Assembly (NCBI GenBank): GCA_963802205.1
Contig: CAWDHW010000016.1
Location: 62,001 to 126,000 of the forward strand
DNA: 64,000 nucleotides
Direction of reading: 5' to 3'
Source of the DNA: DYRB01 sp963802205
GTDB taxonomy: Bacteria; Pseudomonadota; Gammaproteobacteria; Chromatiales; Chromatiaceae
This document shows, piece by piece, positions 25,038-33,517 of this stretch; the first letter of the stretch is position 1; every line of letters starts with the position of its first letter. Under the pieces are notes generated by a model that was given only the letters and a program-made list of their open reading frames with translations, was not told where the DNA came from and searched no databases. The position numbers and the translations under genes are program-made.

Positions 25038-25066
25038 TTGAAGGTGGGTCTGTCAGGGACTATAGT
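25038..25066 (+). promoter_or_regulatory. Sigma70-like promoter of the hsp20 gene
   Basis: TTGAAG (25038-25043) and TATAGT (25061-25066) are separated by 17 bases and fit the sigma70 consensus at 4/6 and 5/6. The -35 part, CTTGAAG, also resembles a sigma32 -35 box, but no CCCCAT-type -10 follows. The flanking DNA from 24999 is unusually AT-rich for this genome. Confidence 0.55.
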
Positions 25067-25099
25067 TTAAGCGGAGGAATTACATGAAGGAGAGTGGCC

Positions 25100-25588
25100 A
25101 TGACAAGCAAACGCAACGAGATGATGGTCGAACCGGCCCCTCGTCGGGAGTTGGGTCTGCTCGACGAGATGGACCGGGCCTTCGAGGGCCTCTTCCACCG
25201 CGGTTGGCTGCGGCCGTTCAGGGAGGTGTGGCCGGATCTGGCTCGGCTGGAGGAGACCTTTGGGGTGGGCTTCCCCAGGGTCGATGTGCTCGACCGGGAT
25301 GACGAAGTCCTGGTACGGGCGGAGGTCCCGGGTGTCGAGAAGAAGGACCTGCATGTGGAACTGAGCGGGCAGATGCTCACCATCCACGGCGAGCGGCACC
25401 GGGAGGAGAAAGAGGAGAAGGGCGAGTACTTCCGCTCCGAGATCTCCCACGGCATGTTTAGCCGGACCCTTCGTCTGCCGGAGGAGGTGGCGGTGGATAA
25501 AACCCTGGCCGAGTTCAAGGACGGCATCCTCGAGGTCCACATGCCCAAGACCCACAAGACCGAGCGCCGGCAGGTCGAAATTGCCTAG
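25100..25588 (+). CDS. Hsp20/alpha-crystallin family small heat-shock protein
   Basis: ATP-independent holdase chaperone of 162 residues that binds unfolding proteins. ATG 25100 is chosen because AAGGAG lies 7-12 bases upstream; the GTG two codons earlier would overlap that site. The alpha-crystallin domain spans about residues 55-150 (VDVLDRDDEVLVRAEVPGVEKKDL ... LAEFKDGILEVHMPK), with the signature GILEV. The N-terminal arm includes RRELGLLDEMDRAFEGLF. It stands alone as a single-gene unit with its own promoter and terminator. Confidence 0.94.
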   Translation: MTSKRNEMMVEPAPRRELGLLDEMDRAFEGLFHRGWLRPFREVWPDLARLEETFGVGFPRVDVLDRDDEVLVRAEVPGVEKKDLHVELSGQMLTIHGERHREEKEEKGEYFRSEISHGMFSRTLRLPEEVAVDKTLAEFKDGILEVHMPKTHKTERRQVEIA

Positions 25589-25665
25589 GTCGCAGGTCCA
25601 GCCTCCTGATCGAGGCATAGATGATCCATAGCCCCAAAGCGGGGCAGCCCGGAAGGGCGCATCAG

Positions 25666-25687
25666 GGGCCGGCGGAGACGCCGGCCC
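25666..25687 (+). terminator. Terminator hairpin after hsp20
   Basis: GGGCCGGCG-GAGA-CGCCGGCCC forms a perfect 9-bp GC stem with a tetraloop, followed by TCGCGTTT. It ends the single-gene hsp20 unit before glyA. Confidence 0.6.
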
Positions 25688-25804
25688 TCGCGTTTCTACC
25701 GCGGGGACGGCGGCGCCTGGGCCCGGTCATCATGGGTCATCATGGGTCGTGGCATCCGAGGGCTTCTGGGTTAGACTAACGCGCTTTTTCCAGAGGGCCA
25801 GCCC

Positions 25805-27061
25805 ATGTTCCCGAAATCCATGCAGATCAGTGGTTACGACGATGAGCTGTGGCAGGCCATCGGTGCGGAGGAGCGTCGCCAGGAGGAGCATGTCGAACTG
25901 ATCGCCTCCGAAAACTACGCAAGCCCCAGGGTCATGCAGGCCCAGGGGACCGTGCTGACCAACAAGTATGCCGAGGGCTACCCCGGCAAGCGCTACTACG
26001 GCGGCTGCGAGTTCGTCGATGTCGCCGAGCGCCTCGCCATCGAGCGCGCCAAGGCCCTGTTCGGGGCCGACTACGCCAATGTCCAGCCGCACTCCGGCTC
26101 CCAGGCCAACGCCGCGGTCTATATGGCCCTGTGCGAGCCTGGCGATGCGGTGCTTGGGATGAGCCTGGCCCACGGTGGCCACCTGACCCACGGTGCCAAG
26201 CCGAACTTCTCCGGCAAGATCTACAAGGCGTTTCAGTACGGGCTCGACCCCGCCACGGGCGAGATCGACTATGCCCAAGTGGAGGCCCTGGCCAGCGAGC
26301 ATCGGCCGCGTATGATCGTCGCCGGCTTTTCGGCTTATTCCCGGGTGGTGGATTGGCAGCGCTTCCGGGACATCGCGGACAGTGTCGGCGCCTATCTGTT
26401 GGTGGACATGGCCCACGTCGCCGGCCTTGTGGCGGCGGGGCTCTATCCGTCCCCGGTGCAGATCGCCGATGTCACCACCACCACCACCCACAAGACCCTG
26501 CGCGGCCCCCGCGGCGGCCTGATCCTGGCCAAGGCCAACCCGGAGATCGAGAAGAAGCTCTCCTCCCTGGTCTTCCCCGGGACCCAGGGCGGTCCCCTGA
26601 TGCACGTCATCGCCGCCAAGGCCGTCGCCTTCAAGGAGGCGATGGAGCCCGCCTTCAAGGACTACCAGGCCCAGGTCATCAAGAACGCCCAGACCATGGC
26701 GGAGGTCTTCCTCTCCCGCGGCTATGACGTGGTCTCCGGCGGGACCGACGACCACTTGTTCCTGGTGAGCTTCATCGCCCAAGGCCTGACCGGCAAGGCC
26801 GTGGACGCCTGGCTGGGGGATGCCAACATCACGGTGAACAAGAACGCCGTCCCCAACGATCCCCAGTCGCCCTTCGTGACCAGCGGTATCCGCGTCGGTA
26901 CCCCGGCCATCACCACCCGCGGCTTTGGGCTCGACGAGGCCCGCGACCTGGCGAGCTGGATGTGCGACCTCATCGACAGCCGTGGCGACGCCGGCGTGAT
27001 CGCGGAGGTCAAGGCAAAGGCCCTGGCCCTGTGCGCCCGGTTCCCGGTGTACGAGCGCTGA
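25805..27061 (+). CDS. glyA: Serine hydroxymethyltransferase
   Basis: Interconverts serine and glycine while charging tetrahydrofolate with a one-carbon unit. The 418 residues match family length. Visible are ELIASENYASPRVMQAQGT, KYAEGYPGKRYYGGCEFVD, the PLP region VDMAHVAGLVAAGLYPSP and the Schiff-base lysine in TTTTHKTLRGPRGG at about residue 230. The ATG is at 25805. Downstream are nrdR, ribD and ribE on the same strand, the conserved gammaproteobacterial glyA-nrdR-ribD-ribE order, which links one-carbon, nucleotide and flavin metabolism. Confidence 0.97.
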   Translation: MFPKSMQISGYDDELWQAIGAEERRQEEHVELIASENYASPRVMQAQGTVLTNKYAEGYPGKRYYGGCEFVDVAERLAIERAKALFGADYANVQPHSGSQANAAVYMALCEPGDAVLGMSLAHGGHLTHGAKPNFSGKIYKAFQYGLDPATGEIDYAQVEALASEHRPRMIVAGFSAYSRVVDWQRFRDIADSVGAYLLVDMAHVAGLVAAGLYPSPVQIADVTTTTTHKTLRGPRGGLILAKANPEIEKKLSSLVFPGTQGGPLMHVIAAKAVAFKEAMEPAFKDYQAQVIKNAQTMAEVFLSRGYDVVSGGTDDHLFLVSFIAQGLTGKAVDAWLGDANITVNKNAVPNDPQSPFVTSGIRVGTPAITTRGFGLDEARDLASWMCDLIDSRGDAGVIAEVKAKALALCARFPVYER

Positions 27062-27154
27062 TGGGGTTTGCGTCGGGTTACGGCGCGGCGGGCCCCGGTG
27101 GTTCGCCGGTGAGGCCGGCACGGCGCGCCTGACCCGACCTACGGAATCTGCCAG

Positions 27155-27706
27155 ATGCGCTGCCCCTTCTGCGGAGCCCAGGATACCCGGGTGGTCGATT
27201 CCCGCCTCTTTGGCGAGGGCGATCAGGTCCGCCGTCGGCGTCAGTGCGTGGTCTGTGCCGAGCGTTTCACCACCTTCGAGGCGGCGGAGCTGAATCTGCC
27301 CAGGGTCATCAAGCGCGACGGCAGCCGGGTTCCCTTCGATGGGCGCAAGCTGCGCAGCGGGCTCATGCGCGCATTGGAAAAGCGCCCGGTGGGGACCGAG
27401 CAGGTCGAGTCCGCCATCGCCCACATCAATCGTCGCCTGGTGAGCGGAGGGGAGTCAGAGGTCACCTCCCGGCGTATCGGCGAGCTGGTCATGGATGAGC
27501 TGCGGGCCCTGGATCAGGTCGCGTACGTCCGCTTCGCCTCGGTCTACCGGAAGTTCGAGGACGTGAACGCCTTCCGTGAGGAGATCGACCGCCTGGAGCG
27601 ACAGCCGACCCCGGAGGTTCGGCGCCATCAACTCGACCTCCTGGAGGGGCTGGAGCCGGGGCAACCCCACCCGGATCTTCCGATCAAGGGCAAACCCAGG
27701 CCGTGA
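27155..27706 (+). CDS. nrdR: Transcriptional repressor NrdR
   Basis: Zinc-finger/ATP-cone repressor of ribonucleotide reductase genes, which responds to ATP/dATP. The N-terminal zinc ribbon has CPFC (residues 3-6) and CVVC (about 31-34), with VVDSR and RRRRQC between. The ATP-cone follows (about 49-139: VIKRDGSRVPFDGRKLRSGL...). At 183 residues it is slightly longer than usual because of a C-terminal tail after residue 150 (QPTPEVRRHQLDLLEGLEPG). The ribD start overlaps its stop by 4 bases, so the two are translationally coupled. A likely target, nrdJ, is at 11817. Confidence 0.96.
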   Translation: MRCPFCGAQDTRVVDSRLFGEGDQVRRRRQCVVCAERFTTFEAAELNLPRVIKRDGSRVPFDGRKLRSGLMRALEKRPVGTEQVESAIAHINRRLVSGGESEVTSRRIGELVMDELRALDQVAYVRFASVYRKFEDVNAFREEIDRLERQPTPEVRRHQLDLLEGLEPGQPHPDLPIKGKPRP

Positions 27707-28823
27707 GCGATACCGCCGACCACGGCCATATGGCCCGGGCCCTGCGCCTGGCCGCCCGAGGGCTCTATACCACCGAACCCAACCCCAGGGTTGGCTGCGT
27801 CCTGGTCCGCGACGGCACCGTGGTGGGGGAGGGCTGGCACCGCCGTGTCGGCGGACCCCACGCCGAGCGCGTCGCCCTGGCCGCGGCCGGGGAGTCTGCC
27901 CGGGGAGCCACGGCCTATGTCACCCTGGAGCCCTGTTGTCATCATGGGCGGACCCCGCCCTGCACCGAGGGCCTGCTGGCCGCGGGCGTCGCCCGGGTGG
28001 TGGCGGCCATGGTGGACCCCAACCCGCTGGTGGCCGGCCAGGGCCTGGCGCGTGCTCGCCGCCGCCGGGGTGGCGGTGGAGGCCGGTGTCACTGGAGCAG
28101 GAGGCCAGGGCGCTCAATCCGGGCTTCATCAAGCGCATGGCCCAGGGGCTGCCCTATGTCCGCTGCAAGCTGGCTGCGAGCCTCGACGGGCGCACCGCCA
28201 TGGGCAGCGGTGAGAGTCAGTGGATCACAGGCCCGGCGGCGCGGCGGGACGTGCAGTTTCTGCGGGCGCGCAGCTCCGCCATCCTGACCGGGGTCGGGAC
28301 CGTCCTGGCGGATGACCCATCCATGAACGTCCGCCTTCAACCCAATGATCTTCCAGGCTTAGAGCCTGGCGAGACAGTGCATCAGCCGGTGCGGGTGGTG
28401 GTGGATAGCGCCCTGCGCACCCCGACCGGCGCACGGATGCTGGGGTTGTCGGGTCTGACCCTGGTCGCCTGTCTCGACCAGCCTCCGGAGCGCATTGCCG
28501 CCCTGGAATCCGCCGGGGCCAGGGTCCGCGTATCGGCCGAGTCCGCCGGTCGGGTGGACCTGGAGTCGCTGCTGCGCTACCTGGCGCGCGAGGAGATCAA
28601 CGAGGTCCTGATCGAAGCGGGTCCGACGCTTGCGGGCGCGGCCATCCAGGCCGGGCTGGTGGATGAGTTGGTCCTGTACCTGGCCCCGCACTTGATGGGC
28701 GATGCCGGCCGCGGGCTCTTCCACCTCCCTGGCCTCGAGCGCATGGCCGAGCGCATACCGCTGACGATCGCGGACCTGAGGGCTGTCGGGTCTGACTGGC
28801 GGGTCACGGCGAGGCTAGGGTAG
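27703..28823 (+). pseudogene. ribD: Bifunctional riboflavin deaminase/reductase RibD, with two apparent frameshifts
   Basis: RibD catalyses steps two and three of riboflavin synthesis. The deaminase domain is intact in the first frame (from GTG 27703): NPRVGCVLV, the zinc motif HAE in GPHAERVALA, and PCCHHGRTPPC. Near 28053 the frame is lost: 12 residues (LAAAGVAVEAGV) are in a second frame up to about 28090, and the reductase domain (LEQEARALNPGFIKRM..., KLAASLDGRTAMGSGESQWITG) continues in the third frame to 28823. One extra base at each of two points (around 28054 and 28091) explains everything. No stop substitutions are seen, so sequencing error or very recent mutation is likely. Its TAG stop lies in a palindromic element. 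Confidence 0.85.
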
Positions 28824-28940
28824 GTCGGGCTTTTGGTCGCCAAGGATGGCGAACATGCCGGGGGCGCAGGAGCGGCCCCCGGCTAGTCCGACCAGGTATT
28901 CCTGGCGCCGGGGATGCGGTCGGACTGAAGTCCGACCTAC
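28820..28940. repeat. Palindrome-rich element with terminal inverted repeats
   Basis: Ends GTAGGTCGGGCTT (28820-28832) and AAGTCCGACCTAC (28928-28940) are inverted repeats with 12 of 13 matches. Inside are GCCGGGGGC/GCCCCCGGC (28857-28865/28875-28883), CCAGG-TATT-CCTGG, and GGTCGGACT-GA-AGTCCGACC (28918-28937). The left terminus contains the ribD stop codon (28821-28823). The GTCGGACTTCAGTCCGAC type of sequence is a common intergenic repeat in sulfur bacteria (recollection). Confidence 0.65.
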
Positions 28941-29015
28941 AGGGCGACGGGTCTGAGGAGTGCCGAGGTCCCGCGCCATTCTCTTCGATCTTGCTTAAGA
29001 AAGATACATAAGCCT

Positions 29016-29678
29016 ATGTTTACAGGAATTATTCAAGCCATTGGCCAGATCCGCCGCCTGGAGCCTCGCGGCGGCGACGTGCGCCTCGCTGTGGGCACCG
29101 GAAAGCTCGGGCTGGGTGGTGTGAACCTCGGCGACAGCATCGCCGTCAACGGCGTCTGTCTCACGGCCATCGCCCTGAATGGCGCAGAGTTTGCCGCGGA
29201 TGTGTCCCGCGAGACCCTGGCCCTGACCACCCTCGGCGGGCTCAAGCCCGGCAGCCAGGTCAATCTGGAGAAGGCCCTGACGCTGGCCACACCGCTCGGA
29301 GGGCACCTGGTCAGCGGCCATGTGGACGGCATGGGGGAGATCCTGGAGCGCCACGACGATGGCCGGTCCTGGCGCCTGCGCGTTGCCGCCCCGGCGGATC
29401 TGGCCAAATACATCGCCCACAAGGGGTCCATCTGCGTGGATGGCACCAGCCTTACGGTCAACGCCGTGAATGGACGGGAGTTTGAACTCAACATAGTCCC
29501 TCATACGCTCACCGGGACAATTATCGGCGGCTATGCGGCCGGTACCCGGGTCAACCTGGAGGTGGACCTGATTGCCCGTTACCTGGAGCGGCTGCTGCTG
29601 GGTGACCGTGCGGCCGAGCCACAGGGCAAGACCGGCGGCATCGATGAGGCATTCCTGGCCAGCCGAGGGTTTCTCTAG
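29016..29678 (+). CDS. ribE: Riboflavin synthase alpha subunit
   Basis: Dismutates two 6,7-dimethyl-8-ribityllumazine molecules to riboflavin; active as a homotrimer. The 220 residues comprise two lumazine-binding repeats. The first starts MFTGIIQAIGQI and contains SIAVNGVCLT; the second contains KGSICVDGTSLTVNAV. GGHLVSGHVDGMG joins them. The ATG at 29016 follows an AAGAAAG sequence in a less GC-rich leader. No FMN riboswitch is visible upstream. It is the last gene of the glyA-nrdR-ribD-ribE group; ribBA and ribH, which often follow, are absent here. Confidence 0.96.
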   Translation: MFTGIIQAIGQIRRLEPRGGDVRLAVGTGKLGLGGVNLGDSIAVNGVCLTAIALNGAEFAADVSRETLALTTLGGLKPGSQVNLEKALTLATPLGGHLVSGHVDGMGEILERHDDGRSWRLRVAAPADLAKYIAHKGSICVDGTSLTVNAVNGREFELNIVPHTLTGTIIGGYAAGTRVNLEVDLIARYLERLLLGDRAAEPQGKTGGIDEAFLASRGFL

Positions 29679-29692
29679 CCGGTGGTTCCGGA

Positions 29693-32600
29693 TCACAGGT
29701 TGGCCATGGACGAGTATTCCAGTAAGGCCAGTCCCGAGACGCTGCTTACCAGCGTCAGCAGGGCCTGGACCACAGGCTGCTGGCTGAAGGGACGGAAGGC
29801 CCCGTCGCGGGTCGCCAGGATTTCCTCCAGCATGGTTCGCAAAGCCTCCAGGCATTCACGGCCATCGGGGCAGCCTTGAGCCCGCCAGATCGCTGACTTG
29901 AGGTCCCGCACGGCCGCTTCGCGCACCCCCTCGGCCGCCCGGCGCAGCGTCCAGGCGCAGCCGACCGCATAGGCGATGGCGAGTGCCATCACAAGGAGCA
30001 GGGCCGGCGGCAGGGACCAGGCGTCGAACAGGGGGTGTCGGGCCAGGGCGATGAGCATCAGGACCACCACCGGGTACCACACCAGGTTGCCCACAGGGCG
30101 GGTGACAGCGGCAATGAGCCGGACATCCAGCCAGACGATGTCGGCCCCCGCAGGCTGCCCGGCATGCTCTGCGATCCAGGCCTCGAGCCCCAGGGACCGC
30201 AAGGTCTGTGCCGGCCAGGACACTGGCCCCTCGAGGTCACGGGCCAGGGCCAGGGTCTGGCGGGTGGCATCGACCATGAAGAACAACAGGGCCAGGAAGG
30301 GTATCAGCACCAGCAGGATGATCGCGGAGTCCAGGACCCAGGAGAGTTCACTGCGGGTCGGGCGGTTGGGGAATCCGAGCATCAGCATCAGGCTGAAGGC
30401 CAGCACGAGGAAGCCCAGAATCTCCGGCCAGACCCGGCGCAGGGTCTGGCGCAGGCCGCAGCGCCGGGCGAAGCGGACCCACAGCTCTGCCGCCGGGGTG
30501 CGGACGGCTTCCCCCTGGTCCAGCAGTGCGGCGCAAGGGTGCTCCACCGCTGGGCCGGGTGCCTCGCCCCCCGTGCCCACGGCACCCAACCCGGGGAAGT
30601 CGCGGGTGATGCCCTCGCGCGCCTCGCGCTGGCGTCGATGCCCGTGGATCAAGAGCCCGACGGCGAGGAGGCCGGCCGCCAGGCGTAGGATCTCGCTTGG
30701 CCAGACGCTCACCCCCTCGATCAGCGTGAAGGGCTCGCCGCCCTGGTGCAGGTCCAGGGCGAGGAGGCCGAGCAGCAGCACGGTGACGGCCAGCGAGAAG
30801 GCGGCGATGGCCGAGTTAAGCCAATCGCCGCGCAGGCCTTGCCACCAGCGTCGTACCGCCGCCCAGCCGCGCTGTGGACCCAGGGCCGCCAGCCCGAGAC
30901 CGAGTGCGAGCGCCAGGGCGAACGGTGGGGCGGCCGCCTGGACCCAGTGGCCCCCCGCCTGTTGCAGCGAATAGTGCTCTTCCAGGTCCGCCGCCGGATG
31001 GGGGTCCTCTTTTCCGGGGGTTAGGCCAGGGCGGCGCAACTGGCCTTTGGTGTCTCGTTGGGGGGACGTGATCAGCTCCACCGCCCGGGTGCGCCCGATC
31101 TCGAACAGGCGTGGTGGGGGTGGGGTCTGGACCTGTTGCTCGATGTCCAGCGTATCCTGCACGGCCAGACGCACCGCCAGCAACAGGGCGGTCTGGTAGC
31201 TGTCGCGCAGTGGCGGGACCTCGCGTTGCCAGTCCTGGGCCAGGGTCAGCCCGAAGCCGGAGGCGACGATGAGGTTGCGGGTGAAGGCGTTGTCCTGCGG
31301 GTGGAGCATGTCCGCGTAGAGGTCGGTGGTGAAGAATACCGCATTGGGGAAGACCGGCTTGAGGGCCTGGAGCACCAGGAGCTTGTCGAAATAGTCGTTG
31401 CCGAGGACCCCGATGGCGCGGATGCCGCACTGTTGGCGCGTCCGGTCGTCCCAACTACAGCCCTGACGTCGGCGGGCGTCTTCGGCCAGGAGGGCGTCGC
31501 GGATGCGGCGCAGGTAATCGATCTGGTCTTCGCCGCTGGGTCGCTCGATGGATTTGGCATCCCCGTCCCCCTGGTCCTTGGGCTTGGCACCGGGAATCCG
31601 GCCGTCCAGGCCCCGCATGTAGCTGTAACGAACGATCCGTTTGTCCCGATCCTCCCGCTGGTCCCGGGTGGTTCTGTCGCCGACGGTGCGCTGCCTCTGT
31701 TGGGAGTCGTACCAGGCCTCTTCCACCAGCTTGGCCAGGCGCCGGGAGTAGGCAGTGTCCCACTGGCCCACCAGGGCGATCCCGGAGTTACCGGCGATGT
31801 GGCGCCGGCCAAGCTCCGCCACCAGCATCTTGGCGAGGGCATCGTCGAAGGCGATGGTGCGCTCCACAGGGGTGGGGATGCGTATGGCCACGCAGGTGTC
31901 CTGGGTGTCATCTGGGCAGACAGGTCGCTGGGGCCCGATAGGGTCTGCGAAGGGGCCGGGGATGGTGGCGAAGGGAGACCAGATGCGGGCGACCCGGTCA
32001 CCGGGGTCCTTGGTGGGCCGGGCGCTCAGTCGGTCCCGGTATTCGTCAGCCATCGCCTCCAGGGTTCCTGACCCCGCCGGGCCAATGACTTGGAAGTTGA
32101 CACCGGCTTCGGGGACGATGCTGGTCAGCAGGGCGGTGAGGCGCGCCAGGGGGACGGGCTTCTCCGCGTTTCGGGGGCTTCCAGGGTTCCCGTCGTGTTG
32201 CGCAGGGGCACCCAGGCTGTCGTCGTCCAACCAGAGGAGTAGTAGGGCCCGGCTCCCGGCATCGGCAGGGCTGAGGGGAGCGCGCGTGAACCACTCGTAG
32301 GGGACGAATTGTGGTGAGGCCCCCTTGGGTAGGTCGGCATACCCGACATGCTCCGCATCGTCTGGCAGGAACTCTTCCAGCATCAGGGCGGACAGGGTCG
32401 CATAGCGGTAGCGCCTGCGGTTCTCTGCGGCCCCGGGGAAGGGGCTGGCAGAGACCATGATCCCCAGGACCGTGACCGGGCTGGCGCCCGGTACCCCCTT
32501 CCACTCCTGGCTCAGGGTCGCGATCCGGGAGTGGATTTGGCCCCTCAGCTCATCCAGGCCATGGTGCTCCGCCCCAGCGGCGGTCGCCCCGCCCGCTCCA

Positions 32601-32920
32601 TCCCCACGGGGGCAGTCGCGGCCCATCAACAGGGTGCGGCCGTCGGGGGCAATCTCCACGGATCGACACTCCGGCTCCGACACCTTGGTCTGCTGGCGCC
32701 CCTTGCGCGCCTCGACCACCGCGGCGAAGGGGTCCTGCCACAGGCGGGCATCCGCGTCCTGAACCCCCACCAAGCCCAGCCCCTCGCGGGGCTCGGTCGG
32801 GCGTTCCGGCTTGAACGGGGTCTGCACCCAGCCCACGGCCCCGACACCGACCAGCAGGGCGATCAGGAGCCCCCCTGGCCAGGCCCCGAACAGCGACGAA
32901 TCATTGCCGGACTGTGGCAT
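29693..32920 (-). CDS. Large uncharacterised membrane protein with periplasmic sensor-like region
   Basis: I cannot assign this 1075-residue protein. ATG 32920 gives MPQSGNDSSLFGAWPGGLL with a signal-anchor helix (about residues 9-31). A soluble region of ~620 residues follows, probably periplasmic. It contains strand-turn patterns such as VTVLGIMVSASPFPG, ALLLLWLDDDSLG, GIALVGQWDTAYSRRLAKLV and IRAIGVLGNDYFDKLLVLQA, then AVFFTTDLYADMLHPQD. These recall type I periplasmic binding-protein/receptor folds, perhaps duplicated. The last ~400 residues hold about seven membrane helices (e.g. ILGFLVLAFSLMLMLG, SAIILLVLIPFLALLFFMVD, WYPVVVLMLIALA) and no kinase or cyclase domain. It is convergent with ribE and divergent from a YkgJ-type gene. 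Confidence 0.7.
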   Translation of the reverse strand: MPQSGNDSSLFGAWPGGLLIALLVGVGAVGWVQTPFKPERPTEPREGLGLVGVQDADARLWQDPFAAVVEARKGRQQTKVSEPECRSVEIAPDGRTLLMGRDCPRGDGAGGATAAGAEHHGLDELRGQIHSRIATLSQEWKGVPGASPVTVLGIMVSASPFPGAAENRRRYRYATLSALMLEEFLPDDAEHVGYADLPKGASPQFVPYEWFTRAPLSPADAGSRALLLLWLDDDSLGAPAQHDGNPGSPRNAEKPVPLARLTALLTSIVPEAGVNFQVIGPAGSGTLEAMADEYRDRLSARPTKDPGDRVARIWSPFATIPGPFADPIGPQRPVCPDDTQDTCVAIRIPTPVERTIAFDDALAKMLVAELGRRHIAGNSGIALVGQWDTAYSRRLAKLVEEAWYDSQQRQRTVGDRTTRDQREDRDKRIVRYSYMRGLDGRIPGAKPKDQGDGDAKSIERPSGEDQIDYLRRIRDALLAEDARRRQGCSWDDRTRQQCGIRAIGVLGNDYFDKLLVLQALKPVFPNAVFFTTDLYADMLHPQDNAFTRNLIVASGFGLTLAQDWQREVPPLRDSYQTALLLAVRLAVQDTLDIEQQVQTPPPPRLFEIGRTRAVELITSPQRDTKGQLRRPGLTPGKEDPHPAADLEEHYSLQQAGGHWVQAAAPPFALALALGLGLAALGPQRGWAAVRRWWQGLRGDWLNSAIAAFSLAVTVLLLGLLALDLHQGGEPFTLIEGVSVWPSEILRLAAGLLAVGLLIHGHRRQREAREGITRDFPGLGAVGTGGEAPGPAVEHPCAALLDQGEAVRTPAAELWVRFARRCGLRQTLRRVWPEILGFLVLAFSLMLMLGFPNRPTRSELSWVLDSAIILLVLIPFLALLFFMVDATRQTLALARDLEGPVSWPAQTLRSLGLEAWIAEHAGQPAGADIVWLDVRLIAAVTRPVGNLVWYPVVVLMLIALARHPLFDAWSLPPALLLVMALAIAYAVGCAWTLRRAAEGVREAAVRDLKSAIWRAQGCPDGRECLEALRTMLEEILATRDGAFRPFSQQPVVQALLTLVSSVSGLALLEYSSMANL

Positions 32921-33000
32921 AGTTGCCCCCAATTGCGGGTGTATGGGCACACACAGGCCCGGATACCCAGATGCCAGCGACGCGGATGGCCGCCGATTCC

Positions 33001-33318
33001 ATGGCACCCCCTAACTCTAGTCCAGACCAGCAGAATCCCCCAACCGCGTGCCGCCCGGGCTGCGCCGCCTGCTGCATTGCCCCCTCGATCAGCGGCCCTA
33101 TCCCGGGTATGTGCCAGGGCGCTTCGGGCGACGGCAGTAAACCCGCCGGGGTCCCCTGTCCTCAACTCGCCGACGACCTGAGTTGCCGACTCTTTGGGCG
33201 CCCGGAGCGCCCGGCGGTATGCGCCTCTCTGGCACCGAGCCAGGAGATGTGTGGGGCAGACCGGGACGTCGCCCTGGCCTACCTGAGGGAGTTGGAGCGT
33301 CTGACAGCGCCCGGGTAG
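33001..33318 (+). CDS. YkgJ family cysteine-cluster protein
   Basis: Small 105-residue protein with the CxxCxxCC-type metal-binding cluster (CRPGCAACCIAPSISG at about residues 16-31), later cysteines in VPCPQLADDLSCRLFG and a C-terminal VCASLAPSQEMCG. Members are predicted to chelate zinc or iron; the cellular role is unknown. ATG 33001 is preferred to upstream ATGs at 32923 and 32986 because the family begins a few residues before the first cysteine. It is divergent from the 1075-residue membrane protein, with 80 bases between starts. Confidence 0.85.
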   Translation: MAPPNSSPDQQNPPTACRPGCAACCIAPSISGPIPGMCQGASGDGSKPAGVPCPQLADDLSCRLFGRPERPAVCASLAPSQEMCGADRDVALAYLRELERLTAPG

Positions 33319-33517
33319 GGTCCGCTGCGCGCACCGAGCGGGACAGGATTCCCCACTCGGTCTTTCAGTCGCCGGCGGAAACGAGGTAGGAGCAGGTTGG
33401 GATAGCTCCTGCCAGACCCGCAAGGTGCCTCATCGCCGGGCTATCGGTTTACGAGGCCCCAGCGGGTACTGGCCAATGGGGTGGTCGGGCCGGGGCCCGA
33501 TCCGTTCTGCGCTACCC

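Noticed and set aside
28824..29015. FMN riboswitch before riboflavin synthase
   Set aside because: None of the conserved RFN stretches is present; the space is filled by a palindromic repeat.
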